Part shown: positions 32,817 to 42,772 of the stretch, piece by piece
Numbering within the stretch: position 1 is the first letter of the stretch
How the letters are laid out: each line of letters starts with the position of its first letter
Assembly (NCBI GenBank): GCA_018240785.1
Contig: JAFEFC010000013.1
Span: 1-52,501 of the forward strand
Origin: Pseudomonadota bacterium
GTDB lineage: Bacteria > Pseudomonadota > Gammaproteobacteria > Burkholderiales > Rhodocyclaceae
Reading direction: 5' to 3'
Length of the DNA stretch: 52,501 nucleotides
The notes under the pieces: model-generated
Told to the model about the DNA's origin: nothing
What the model saw: only the letters and a program-made list of their open reading frames with translations
The model's database searches: none
Program-made: the position numbers and the translations under genes

Positions 32817-33863
32817 TCAATGATCCCGCGTGGCGCCAGGGGCGGTCAGCTCGGTCAGCGGCCAGCGCGGCCGGATGCGCACGGCCGGCGGCGCGGCGCG
32901 CGTCTCGCCCGCAGCCAGGCGCATGGCACCGGCGAACGCGATCATCGCACCGTTGTCGGTGCACAACTCCGGCTCGGGGTAATGCACCCGCCCGCCACGC
33001 TTGCCGACGGCAGCATCCAGTACGTCGCGCAGGCGACGGTTCGCACCGACACCACCGGCAACGACCAACGTCTTCAATCCCGTCTTCTTCAGCGCACCCA
33101 GCGCCTTCGCGCACAGCACGTCGACCACCGCCTCCTGGAAGGCCGCCGCGAGATCGGCCGCCTGCGCCGGCTGCCAGTCTGCGCCCGAGACGATGTTCAG
33201 CACCGCCGTCTTCAGGCCGCTGAAGCTGAAGTCGAGATCGCCCGAGTGCAGCATCGGCCGCGGCAGCTTGAAGCGCCGCGCATCCCCCTCCTGCGCCAGG
33301 TGCGCGAGCTGCGGGCCGCCCGGATAGCCCAGCCCGAGCAGCTTGGCCGTCTTGTCGAAAGCCTCGCCCGCCGCGTCGTCGACCGATTCCCCCAGCAGCG
33401 CGTAATCGCCCACGCCGCGCACCCGCATCAACTGCGTATGTCCGCCGGAAACCAGCAGCGCAACGAAGGGAAAGGCAGGGGGATCGGCCGACAGCAAGGG
33501 CGACAGCAGATGCCCCTCAAGGTGATGCACCGGCAGAGCCGGCACGCCGCGCGCCAGGGCGAGCGCCTCGGCCACGCTGGCACCGACCAGCAATGCACCC
33601 GCCAGCCCGGGGCCAGCTGTGTACGCGATGGCGTCGATGTGCTCGATGCGCAGCGCGGTGGACTGCAGCACTTGCTCGAGCAGCAGCGGCAAGCGGCGGA
33701 TGTGGTCACGCGAGGCGAGTTCCGGCACGACGCCACCGTACGCCGCGTGCAGATCCACCTGCGAGTGCAGGCAATGGCCCAGCAGCCGGCCACTGCCCTC
33801 GCCCGTGTCGTAGATCGCGACGCCGGTTTCGTCGCATGAGGTCTCGATACCCAGCACTTTCAT
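32817..33863 (-). CDS. tsaD: tRNA N6-threonylcarbamoyladenosine transferase TsaD
   Basis: Catalytic subunit that transfers the threonylcarbamoyl group to A37 of ANN-decoding tRNAs. The 348-aa ASKHA-fold protein begins [19 protein letters not shown], has the metal motif [10 protein letters not shown] near residue 110 and ends after [16 protein letters not shown]. The start at 33863 fits the family; ORF extension to 33902 adds 13 residues. It is divergent from rpsU, the classical position next to the macromolecular-synthesis operon. Confidence 0.96.
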   Translation of the reverse strand: MKVLGIETSCDETGVAIYDTGEGSGRLLGHCLHSQVDLHAAYGGVVPELASRDHIRRLPLLLEQVLQSTALRIEHIDAIAYTAGPGLAGALLVGASVAEALALARGVPALPVHHLEGHLLSPLLSADPPAFPFVALLVSGGHTQLMRVRGVGDYALLGESVDDAAGEAFDKTAKLLGLGYPGGPQLAHLAQEGDARRFKLPRPMLHSGDLDFSFSGLKTAVLNIVSGADWQPAQAADLAAAFQEAVVDVLCAKALGALKKTGLKTLVVAGGVGANRRLRDVLDAAVGKRGGRVHYPEPELCTDNGAMIAFAGAMRLAAGETRAAPPAVRIRPRWPLTELTAPGATRDH

Positions 33864-33931
33864 CGCGTCCATCCACCTGATTCGATGCGGCATTTTAACC
33901 ACGCCACAGGCCGTTTCGAACTTGCGCGCAC

Positions 33932-33960
33932 TTGCAAAGAGGCGATTCGTCGTTTATATT
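33932..33960 (+). promoter_or_regulatory. Promoter of the rpsU-dnaG-rpoD operon
   Basis: TTGCAA (33932-33937), a 17-bp spacer and TATATT (33955-33960), followed about 40 bp later by the rpsU start. This is the expected main promoter of the macromolecular-synthesis operon. Confidence 0.7.
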
Positions 33961-34000
33961 TCTGCCCTTTCCGCCCACCAGACACCCAAGGAAGTACGCA

Positions 34001-34213
34001 ATGCCCGGTATTCGCGTAAAAGAGAACGAGCCGTTTGAAGTTGCGATCCGCCGCTTCAAGCGCACGATCGAGAAGACCGGTGTGCTGACCGAGCTGCGTT
34101 CGCGCGAGTTCTACGAGAAGCCCACCGCCGAGCGCAAGCGCAAGCTGGCCGCCGCAGTGAAGCGCAACCACAAGCGCCTGCGCAGCCAGACGCTGCCGCC
34201 GAAGCTGTACTGA
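34001..34213 (+). CDS. rpsU: 30S ribosomal protein S21
   Basis: The 70-aa basic protein of the small subunit, needed for efficient initiation. It begins [21 protein letters not shown] and ends in a Lys/Arg-rich tail ([16 protein letters not shown]). It is the first gene of the rpsU-dnaG-rpoD operon; a terminator downstream should make its mRNA more abundant than dnaG. Confidence 0.98.
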   Translation: MPGIRVKENEPFEVAIRRFKRTIEKTGVLTELRSREFYEKPTAERKRKLAAAVKRNHKRLRSQTLPPKLY

Positions 34214-34252
34214 TCGCCGCGCCGGAAGAGTTCGACGAACTCACCGATGCCC

Positions 34253-34299
34253 GCTCGCCGGGCGGAAGCCATTAGGCCTCCGCCCGGCGAGCCGTTTTT
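34253..34299 (+). terminator. Attenuating terminator between rpsU and dnaG
   Basis: A perfect 14-bp GC-rich stem (34253-34266 with 34279-34292), 12-nt loop, then CG and five T. As in E. coli, such a hairpin after rpsU lowers read-through into dnaG and sets the ratio of S21 to primase. dnaG starts 47 bp beyond. Confidence 0.92.
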
Positions 34300-34346
34300 G
34301 TTTCCTCGCCCCATGTGCAGTCAACTGTCATGATGGGTCGTGCCGC

Positions 34347-36167
34347 ATGATCCCCCAGTCCTTCGTCCAGGAGCTGCTGTCGCGCGTCGACATCGTCGAC
34401 GTCATCGAGCGCTACCTGCCGCTCAAGAAGAGTGGCGCGAACTATTTCGCCTGCTGCCCTTTCCACGGCGAAAAATCCGCCTCGTTTTCGGTCAGCCCGA
34501 CCAAGCAGTTCTACCACTGCTTTGGCTGCGGCGTGCACGGCAGCGCGATCGGCTTCCTGATGGAATACAGCGGCCTCGGCTTCGTCGAGGCGGTGAAGGA
34601 ACTCGCCGGACAGGCTGGCCTGCAGGTGCCCGATGACGGCCGCCACGCGGCCATGCCTGCCGACGACAGCCAGCGCCTGTACGAGGCAATGACGACCGCC
34701 GCGCGCTTCTACCGCGAGCAGCTCAAGCACGCGCCCAATGCGATCGATTACCTCAAGCGCCGCGGCCTGTCGGGTGAAATCGCCGCGCGCTTCGGGCTCG
34801 GCTATGCGCGCGACGAGTGGCAAGGCCTGCAGCGCGCCTTCCCCGACTACCAGGTCAAGACGCTCGCCGATGCCGGCCTCGTGATCGACAACGACCAGGG
34901 ACGCCGCTACGACCGCTTCCGTGACCGCATCATGTTCCCGATCCACGACCGGCGCGGGCGCATCATTGCCTTTGGCGGTCGCATCCTGGACAAGGGCGAG
35001 CCGAAATACCTGAACTCGCCCGAGACGCCGCTGTTCGAGAAGGGGCGCGAGCTGTACGGCCTGTTCCTGGCGCAGAAGGCCATCCGCGACAGCGGCTTCG
35101 CGGTGGCGGTCGAAGGCTACATGGACGTGGTGGCGCTGGCGCAATACGGCATCGAGAACGCCGTCGCGACGCTCGGCACCGCGACCACCCCGCAGCATGT
35201 CAACACGCTGCTCAAGCAGACCGATCGCATCGTGTTCTGCTTCGACGGCGACGCCGCCGGGCGCCGCGCAGCATGGCGCGCCCTGGAGAATTCGCTCGAG
35301 AGCCTGCGCGATGACGCCACGCTCGCCTTTCTGTTCCTGCCCACCGAGCACGACCCCGACTCCTTCGTGCGTGCGGAAGGCGCCGAGGCCTTCCGGAAGG
35401 CCGCGGCGACGGCAATGCCGCTCGCCCGCTTCCTGCTGCAGGAGCTGAGCGCCAACAATGACCAGGGCACCGCGGAGGGTCGCGCCGCACTGGTGCATGA
35501 GGCACGGCCGCTGGTGACACGCGTGGCCGCGCCGCTGCTGCGGCTGCAGTTGGTCAAGGCGGTTGCCGAAGCCGGCCAATTGACGCAGGCAGAAGTCGAA
35601 GACGCCTACGGCCTGCGCTCCGCAAACCGCAACGCGAGAAGATCCGGCAGCAGCGACATGCCGCCCGCGGCGGGATTCGGTCGCCCGCCTGGCCGCGCAG
35701 CCTTCGTACCGCGCGGCGCAGCGCGGCGCAAGCCGCCTTCAGCCATCGGCGCCCTGCTCCGCCTGGTGATGCACCATCCGGCCTGGGCTGCCCGCCTGCC
35801 GGTCGACCTGGTGCCAGCCGACAGCGCTGAAGGGCGCGCGCTGATTGCCATCATCGACATGCTCAGCCTCGGCGAGCCCATCCCGGCCGGCGGGCTCGGC
35901 GCCCTGATCGAGCGTTTTCGCGACACTCCGCATGCCGAGACGCTGTCGCGCGTCGCCGGCGAAATGATCGACGAAGAGTTCGACGAGGCGGTGATCGAAA
36001 CGCAGTTCCATGACACGCTGCGCAAGCTCCAGGCGGACGTTGTCAATACGGAGATCAGTGCACTGCAGCAACGGGAACGCGAGGTCGGATTGAATTCAAC
36101 GGAACGCCGGCGCCTTGCGGAACTCCTACACGAAAAGCTGAACCTTCGCAGTGCGGCAAAGCTCTGA
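34347..36167 (+). CDS. dnaG: DNA primase
   Basis: Makes RNA primers at the fork. The 606-aa enzyme has the N-terminal CHC2 zinc finger (CCPFHGEKSASF ... YHCFGCGVHG, residues about 37-65), the RNA polymerase/TOPRIM core with AVEGYMDVVALAQYG and IVFCFDGDAAGRRAA, and a C-terminal helicase-interaction domain after a variable Pro/Arg linker (about 430-470). Start ATG 34347 gives the standard MIPQSFVQELLSRVDIV N-terminus. Confidence 0.97.
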   Translation: MIPQSFVQELLSRVDIVDVIERYLPLKKSGANYFACCPFHGEKSASFSVSPTKQFYHCFGCGVHGSAIGFLMEYSGLGFVEAVKELAGQAGLQVPDDGRHAAMPADDSQRLYEAMTTAARFYREQLKHAPNAIDYLKRRGLSGEIAARFGLGYARDEWQGLQRAFPDYQVKTLADAGLVIDNDQGRRYDRFRDRIMFPIHDRRGRIIAFGGRILDKGEPKYLNSPETPLFEKGRELYGLFLAQKAIRDSGFAVAVEGYMDVVALAQYGIENAVATLGTATTPQHVNTLLKQTDRIVFCFDGDAAGRRAAWRALENSLESLRDDATLAFLFLPTEHDPDSFVRAEGAEAFRKAAATAMPLARFLLQELSANNDQGTAEGRAALVHEARPLVTRVAAPLLRLQLVKAVAEAGQLTQAEVEDAYGLRSANRNARRSGSSDMPPAAGFGRPPGRAAFVPRGAARRKPPSAIGALLRLVMHHPAWAARLPVDLVPADSAEGRALIAIIDMLSLGEPIPAGGLGALIERFRDTPHAETLSRVAGEMIDEEFDEAVIETQFHDTLRKLQADVVNTEISALQQREREVGLNSTERRRLAELLHEKLNLRSAAKL

Positions 36168-36225
36168 TTTCTGTGATATAGTTTAACGTTTCCCTATTTA
36201 CCTCCGCCCTGACTTGAGGAGTGCC

Positions 36226-38211
<1,986 letters not shown>

Positions 38212-38251
38212 CCGCGTACCCACCCGGCGACGCCCGTCGCCGGGCACGCAA

Positions 38252-38328
38252 GGGCCTTTAGCTCAATCGGTTAGAGCAGAGGACTCATAATCCTTTGGTT
38301 GCGGGTTCGAATCCCGCAGGGCCCACCA
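38252..38328 (+). tRNA. tRNA with anticodon CAT, probably tRNA-Ile2
   Basis: A 77-nt cloverleaf with encoded CCA: acceptor GGGCCTT pairing with AGGGCCC, D-arm AGCTCAATCGGTTAGAGC, anticodon loop CTCATAA, T-arm with GGTTCGAATCC. CAT could be elongator Met or lysidine-modified Ile2. C4-G69 and C5-G68 pairs in the acceptor resemble E. coli tRNA-Ile2 (the pairs known to be important for TilS), so Ile2 is favoured. The integrase gene starts 98 bp downstream, so this is the likely attachment site of the island. Confidence 0.9.
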
Positions 38329-38337
38329 ATTAAATCA

Positions 38338-38368
38338 GGGGCTTAGGAGAAATCCTAAGCCCCTTTTT
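38338..38368 (+). terminator. Rho-independent terminator after the tRNA
   Basis: A perfect 11-bp stem (38338-38348 with 38353-38363) capped by a GAAA tetraloop and followed by five T. It ends the tRNA transcript and shields the island integrase from chromosomal read-through. Confidence 0.95.
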
Positions 38369-38425
38369 CATGTCGATCGATTCCAGAAGTACAATTTCGG
38401 TACAGCACCCGTACCGGAGCGCACC

Positions 38426-39517
38426 ATGGCAACGATCGTCAAGACCCCCTCAGGCACCTGGAAAGCCGTCATCCGAAAGACGGGCTGGCCGACCACTTCA
38501 AAGACGTTCCGCCTGAAACGTGACGCAGAAGACTGGGCGCGGCGTACCGAAGATGAGATGGTGCGAGGACTATTTGTACAGCGCGCTCCCGCCGAACGCC
38601 TCACCTTCGAAAAAGCGATCCAGCGTTACTTGACCGAAGTCACGCCAGCCAAACGCCCGTTGACACAGAACGGCGAGCGCAAGCGCGCCATGCCTCTGAT
38701 CGGCTTCTTCGGCAAGTACTCCATGGCAACCATCACGCCCGAGCTGGTTGCTGAGTACCGGGACAAGCGCTTGACTGGCGAGGATCGTAAGGACGACGAC
38801 GGAAGACCCATTCCCCGAGCGGCCAACACAGTCCGCCTCGAACTCGCACTCCTCGGCCACCTCTTTACCGTTGCAGTGAAGGAATGGGGTCTCGGCCTCG
38901 CGTACAACCCAGTTCTGAACGTACGCAGGCCGTCGCCCGGAGCCGGACGGAATCGACGACTTTCTACCGACGAGGAAAAGCAGTTGCTGGCGGCGGTGGA
39001 TGCGCACTCGAATCCGATGCTGCGCTGGATCGTTCGCATCGCCCTGGAAACTGGGATGCGCTCGTCCGAGATCACTACGCTGCGCCGCAGCCAAGTCGAT
39101 CTCGAGCGTCGCATTGTCCGGCTGCTGGAAACCAAGAACACGCTACCGCGCACGGTCCCGCTGACAGCAAATGCCACGAAGCTCTTTAAGGAGGCCTTGG
39201 CGCACCCCATCCGCCCTATCGACACAGACCTGATCTTCTTCGGCGAGCCGGGGAAGGACGGCAAGCGCCGGCCATACAACTTCAACAAGGTGTGGCTCGA
39301 CATCAAGCGCTCAGTGGGCTGCTCCGACTTCCGCTTTCATGACCTGCGGCACGAAGCCGTCAGTCGCTTCGTCGAAGCCGGTCTGAGCGACCAGGAGGTG
39401 TCGGCGATCAGCGGGCACAAGTCGATGCAGATGCTGAAACGCTATACCCATCTCCGCGCAGAGGACCTGGTCGAAAAGCTGGACCGGCTGGCGGCGCCCG
39501 CGGGGAAGAAAGACTGA
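38426..39517 (+). CDS. int: Site-specific tyrosine integrase of the island
   Basis: A 363-aa phage/ICE-type recombinase expected to insert and excise the element at the tRNA 3' end. The N-terminus (MATIVKTPSGTWKAVIRKTG) looks like an arm-binding domain, residues about 55-150 a core-binding SAM-like domain, and the catalytic part has Arg in LETGMRSSEITTLRR, HDLRHEAVSRF, SGHKSMQMLKRYTHLR with the tyrosine nucleophile near residue 341. All catalytic residues seen are intact. It reads away from the tRNA, the usual orientation. No excisionase is adjacent unless the HTH gene at 39792 serves as one. Confidence 0.93.
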   Translation: MATIVKTPSGTWKAVIRKTGWPTTSKTFRLKRDAEDWARRTEDEMVRGLFVQRAPAERLTFEKAIQRYLTEVTPAKRPLTQNGERKRAMPLIGFFGKYSMATITPELVAEYRDKRLTGEDRKDDDGRPIPRAANTVRLELALLGHLFTVAVKEWGLGLAYNPVLNVRRPSPGAGRNRRLSTDEEKQLLAAVDAHSNPMLRWIVRIALETGMRSSEITTLRRSQVDLERRIVRLLETKNTLPRTVPLTANATKLFKEALAHPIRPIDTDLIFFGEPGKDGKRRPYNFNKVWLDIKRSVGCSDFRFHDLRHEAVSRFVEAGLSDQEVSAISGHKSMQMLKRYTHLRAEDLVEKLDRLAAPAGKKD

Positions 39518-39698
39518 TCGGCCAAGCGACACAGGCAGTTTTCACCAGCAAATTTGCAACAAGATGTAAGCCGCCCCCAGTCCGTTCGCTTAACCCACTG
39601 ATCCCCCTCAGCTTTCCACCGGCGCTACCCGACCAAAGTTGATGGTTCCGGTACACAAACAACATTCCGCGTCATCCAGCATTCGCACCTTGGCCTGC

Positions 39699-39714
39699 CA
39701 ACTTATATAAGTTG
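39699..39714. promoter_or_regulatory. 16-bp palindrome upstream of the island operon
   Basis: CAACTTATATAAGTTG is a perfect palindrome in an AT-rich dip, 78 bp before the HTH gene. The TATATAAG part could serve as or overlap a -10 box. It is a plausible operator for the HTH protein encoded next to it. No other element of comparable symmetry is in the 39518-39791 gap apart from a 10-bp palindrome at 39548-39557. Confidence 0.45.
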
Positions 39715-39791
39715 CTTTCAGATCATAAGCTTACCGGTTGAACTGGCGTCCAGAACACCCAGAATACGCTCAACTTCTATGCACAAGGAGT

Positions 39792-40019
39792 ATGAGCGTG
39801 ACGACCGAAGAGATCCTTCTCCAGCGTTATGGCAGCCCGCTGCTGACCATCCAGCAGGTCGCTGAGATCCTTAACCGCAGCCCTGACGGTCTGCGGCTCA
39901 CCCTCGCCGGCAACAACGAGGTCGCCGAGAAGCTCCGCCCGGCCAAGCGGCGCATTGGTCGCCGGGTGCTGTTCAGCGTGACGCACCTGTCGCGCTTCAT
40001 CGATGAGTCCGTCGCCTGA
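39792..40019 (+). CDS. Small helix-turn-helix protein
   Basis: A 75-aa protein starting at the ATG after AAGGAG; an in-frame extension to 39738 lacks a ribosome site. It contains a likely HTH, LTIQQVAEILNRSPDGLRLTL (residues about 19-39), then a basic stretch KLRPAKRRIGRRVLFSV ending in a sheet-like LSRFIDESV, resembling plasmid HTH_17/AlpA-like DNA-binding proteins. As first gene of the rep-like/mob run it may regulate the operon or act as excision factor for the integrase; the sequence cannot decide. Confidence 0.72.
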   Translation: MSVTTEEILLQRYGSPLLTIQQVAEILNRSPDGLRLTLAGNNEVAEKLRPAKRRIGRRVLFSVTHLSRFIDESVA

Positions 40020-40029
40020 CAGGTCTCCG

Positions 40030-41037
40030 ATGACTGCACTCCCTCCAGGCGCCAACGGCTTTGCAGACCTGATCGACCCTGCTCAGCTGATTCGTACGAT
40101 CGAGGGGCCGCGCCTGAGCATCCCGATCGCGCTGGTCGGTCGCCTTGACGGCGACCTCGTTGCAGCCGCCATGCTTGCTCAAGCCGCCTACCTGTCTGCG
40201 CTTTCCCAGAAGAGCGGCGGATGGTTCGACCTTCCGCAGACAGGCACACCGCCGACGGAGCCGAGAAGTGTATTTGCCGCCTGCGGCAGCTGGGAGCACA
40301 TGCTGGGAGTCGGCCCAGAAGCTCAGTCACGTGCCCGCAACCGCTTGAAACAGGCCGGCCTATTACACGAGGCACGGCGCGGCCAGCCGGCACGACTCCA
40401 CTATCGCGTCGATCCGATGAACTACGTGCGGTTTCTGGCAGTACCGCAAGAAAAAACACCTACGAATCATCAGATTGATGATTTCACGGAATCTAGATTC
40501 CGTGAAATCCGGCAACTAGTCCCCGGGAAGCGCGGCATCCAGAATCGAGAATCTGCGGAATCTATTCCCAATAGGAATCCCAAGAAGTTTCAAAGAATCC
40601 TCCCCCATCCCCTCCATCCCGAAGAACCGGAAAGAAGCACATCCCGGCTGCACCTTTCCACAGCGGCCACCACGGACCACGACACCATCCTCTCGGCGGC
40701 AGACCGCTATGGATGCGAGCCGCAGCAACTCGCCGACGTGTGGAGCGACCGACTTGCGGATATCGACGCTGGTCCGGTCGTTGACCGTCACGCAGTCATC
40801 GCAGGCCTCGCAAAGCGCCTTGCCTCCGGCAAACCCGTGAGCTGGGGGCAACATGCCGCAGCCGCCCGGCTGCGCAGGCAGCGTGCCGAACAAGAATCCG
40901 CTGCACGCCGTACGCCTGTGCGTCGCGCTTCGCCCGAGGTAGTGGCGAAGTCCAGGCAGGCGATCAAACAGATCCTGCGCGGTGCTCCCGTACCGGCTTC
41001 CGACCAAACCCTTCACGACGAGGAGGCGCCACGGTGA
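40030..41037 (+). CDS. Winged-helix replication-initiator-like protein
   Basis: 335 aa from ATG 40030. Residues about 45-135 look like a winged-helix domain of the kind found in phage/plasmid replication proteins (GGWFDLPQ, WEHMLGVGPEAQSRARNRLKQAGLL, GQPARLHYRVD). A Glu/Arg/Asn-rich linker (about 145-200) is encoded by a stretch full of GAATC motifs and a 30-bp palindrome. The C-terminal 100 residues are helical and basic. Function is not established: replication or copy control of an excised form, or transcription control, are possible. It overlaps mobC by 4 bp (GTGA). Confidence 0.6.
   Translation: MTALPPGANGFADLIDPAQLIRTIEGPRLSIPIALVGRLDGDLVAAAMLAQAAYLSALSQKSGGWFDLPQTGTPPTEPRSVFAACGSWEHMLGVGPEAQSRARNRLKQAGLLHEARRGQPARLHYRVDPMNYVRFLAVPQEKTPTNHQIDDFTESRFREIRQLVPGKRGIQNRESAESIPNRNPKKFQRILPHPLHPEEPERSTSRLHLSTAATTDHDTILSAADRYGCEPQQLADVWSDRLADIDAGPVVDRHAVIAGLAKRLASGKPVSWGQHAAAARLRRQRAEQESAARRTPVRRASPEVVAKSRQAIKQILRGAPVPASDQTLHDEEAPR
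40465..40509. repeat. Nested palindromes inside the replication-like gene
   Basis: A perfect 30-bp palindrome (40480-40509, centre TCTAGA) overlaps a 7-bp inverted repeat AATCATC/GATGATT (40465-40471 and 40477-40483). Around it, from 40460 to 40606, GAATC or its complement occurs about nine times. The stretch encodes only a low-complexity linker, so DNA-level selection is plausible: iterons, a protein-binding site, or a transcript hairpin. Confidence 0.6.
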
Positions 41038-41567
41038 GCAAGATCCTCAGCGTCCACCTGGGAGACGACCTGAAGAACCGCTGGGTCCAGTTCTGCAGGC
41101 AATCCGGCCTAACCCCGAGCGCCGCTATCCGTCAGGTGATCGTCAAGCTGACCAACACGGCAGCTGGCGGGATGAAGCCAGTCAGCACGCAACTCCCCGA
41201 GCCCGACCAGGCACGCGTGCGCATCGAGCTAAGGCTATCGACTTCCGAACTCTCCGCCATCAAGGCTACCGCGGAGTTCGAAGGCGTCTCACCGAACCAA
41301 TGGATTATCAACCTGATCCGCGCATGGCTGACCCATCAGCCCCAGTTCGGCATGGTGGAGCTGCGCGCCCTCGGCGAATCCAACTCTCGCCTGCTCGCCA
41401 TTGGTCGCAACCTCAATCAGATCGCACGCCAGGCCAACTTCGACCGACGTGCGGCAGACCGCCTGACCAAGGAGCACATCGACGCGGTGCATCAGGTGAT
41501 CGCCTCGCACACCAAGGAAGTCACGATGGTGATGCGCGCCAACCTCGATCGATGGGTATTGAAATGA
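41034..41567 (+). CDS. mobC: MobC-like relaxosome accessory protein
   Basis: 177 aa from a GTG start at 41034, with AGGAGG upstream and a 4-bp overlap with the preceding gene. The N-terminal 45 residues look like a ribbon-helix-helix module (ILSVHLGDDLKNRWVQFCRQ). A second RHH-like stretch, RIELRLSTSELSAIKATAEF, follows near 62-95, then the hallmark of MobC proteins NSRLLAIGRNLNQIARQANF near 122-141. Such proteins bind oriT and help the relaxase open it. The relaxase starts at its stop (ATGA overlap). Confidence 0.85.
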   Translation: MSKILSVHLGDDLKNRWVQFCRQSGLTPSAAIRQVIVKLTNTAAGGMKPVSTQLPEPDQARVRIELRLSTSELSAIKATAEFEGVSPNQWIINLIRAWLTHQPQFGMVELRALGESNSRLLAIGRNLNQIARQANFDRRAADRLTKEHIDAVHQVIASHTKEVTMVMRANLDRWVLK

Positions 41568-41866
41568 CCGTCGAGATTGACGGTGTCCTCAAGGAATGGG
41601 GCGATCGGCTGTTCTACACACCGATCCGCCCGCGAGGCGCCAAACGGACGATAACGCGCACCACCGTGGCCGTTTCAGCTCTTCCCAAGCCGAGGACACC
41701 AACAGGGGTTCGCCGTCAGCTCACGGAGACCATCCGCAAGGCACCCGAGGTCATGGTGAAGATATCGGGTGGCGGAAAGGGGATGCGCCAGATCGGCGCT
41801 CACCTTGACTACATTTCTCGCAACGGCAAGGTAACGCTGGAGAACGACGCTGGCGAGTGTCACTGA
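41564..41866 (+). pseudogene. Relaxase, 5' fragment (split by IS21 element)
   Basis: N-terminal 98 residues of a mobilisation nuclease, starting at the ATGA overlap with mobC, ending at the IS21 left end where three element-derived codons and a stop follow. VMVKISGGGKGMRQIGAHLDYISRNG contains the tyrosine region typical of MOBP-type relaxases. Removing the IS and one GCGAG copy joins this fragment in frame to 44555-45262, restoring a 333-aa protein. As it stands the protein is truncated before the metal-binding histidines, so it should be inactive. Confidence 0.85.
41853..41857. repeat. IS21 target duplication, left copy
   Basis: GCGAG directly abuts the element's left terminus; the same five bases follow the right terminus at 44550-44554. 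A 5-bp duplication is within the range for IS21-family insertions and marks this as a simple transposition event. Confidence 0.88.
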
Positions 41867-41941
41867 CCGCCACAATAGAGCCACCGATGATCGGCATATA
41901 GAGGCCACTCGAACCGGGCTCTGACGGACGTCGTTGGGGGG

Positions 41942-42730
41942 TCAAGAATCGATGTTTTTCGGGGTGCTGGCAAGGGCGCTTTTCGCCCGATTCGGCCCCT
42001 GTCGCGGGGTGCGGTAGGAGACCCCGTCGAGCGTGAGGCAGTAGGCGTTGTGGCGCAGGCGGTCGACGGTGGCCGAGGCCAGCAGCCGGTTGCCGGGGAA
42101 GGCCTGGTCCCACTCGGTGAAGTCGAGGTTGCTGGTGACGATGGTCGCGGTGCGCTCGTAGCGCTCGGCGATGAGGTCATGTAGATCCTCGTCGGCGGGG
42201 GCACGAAGGGGTTTGAGACCAAAGTCGTCGATGATGAGCACCGGAACGCGCGCCAGTTGCTGCAGTTTCCTGTCGAAGGTGCCGACCGCGCGGGCGGCGT
42301 TTAGGCTGGCGAGCAGTTGCGCGCAGGAGGCGAAGACGACGTCGTGCCCTTGGCGCACGGCGCAGTGCCCGAGCGCCTGCGCCAGATGACTCTTGCCGGT
42401 GCCGCAAGGGCCGACGATCAACACCGGAGCGCGCTCGTCGATGTAGCGCCCGGTCGCCAGCTCATGGACCAGGGCGCGGTTGGTCGAGGGCAGCCGGTCG
42501 AACTCGAAGCCTTCGAGCGTCTTGGTGGCGCGGAAGGCCGCACGGCGCAGCCGGGTGCCGAACTTCTTCTGCTCGCGCCGGGCGATCTCGTCCTGGACCA
42601 GCAGGGCGAGGAATTCCGTGTAGGCGAGCTTGGCATCGATGGCCTGGCGGTTGCGGGCGTCGAGCGAGTCGAGGATGCCGGAGAGGCGCAACTGCTTGAG
42701 CTGCGGCGCCAGTTCGGTGGCGGGGTTCAT
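41942..42730 (-). CDS. istB: IS21-family helper ATPase IstB
   Basis: A 262-aa AAA+ protein that assists IstA in target selection and integration. Walker A is LIVGPCGTGKSHLAQALGH (about 105-123), Walker B PVLIIDDFGLKPL, and an arginine-rich sensor segment follows. AGGAG lies seven bases before the ATG. It follows istA by 42 bp on the same strand, so the two are probably co-transcribed. Confidence 0.95.
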   Translation of the reverse strand: MNPATELAPQLKQLRLSGILDSLDARNRQAIDAKLAYTEFLALLVQDEIARREQKKFGTRLRRAAFRATKTLEGFEFDRLPSTNRALVHELATGRYIDERAPVLIVGPCGTGKSHLAQALGHCAVRQGHDVVFASCAQLLASLNAARAVGTFDRKLQQLARVPVLIIDDFGLKPLRAPADEDLHDLIAERYERTATIVTSNLDFTEWDQAFPGNRLLASATVDRLRHNAYCLTLDGVSYRTPRQGPNRAKSALASTPKNIDS

Positions 42731-42772
42731 GGTGAAGCTCCTTGGGTGAAGGGGGCGCGCGCTGCGCCCGGG

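Noticed and set aside
38252-38328. Elongator tRNA-Met identity for the CAT tRNA
   Set aside because: Not excluded, but the C4-G69 and C5-G68 acceptor pairs resemble tRNA-Ile2 more than elongator Met; Ile2 was preferred.
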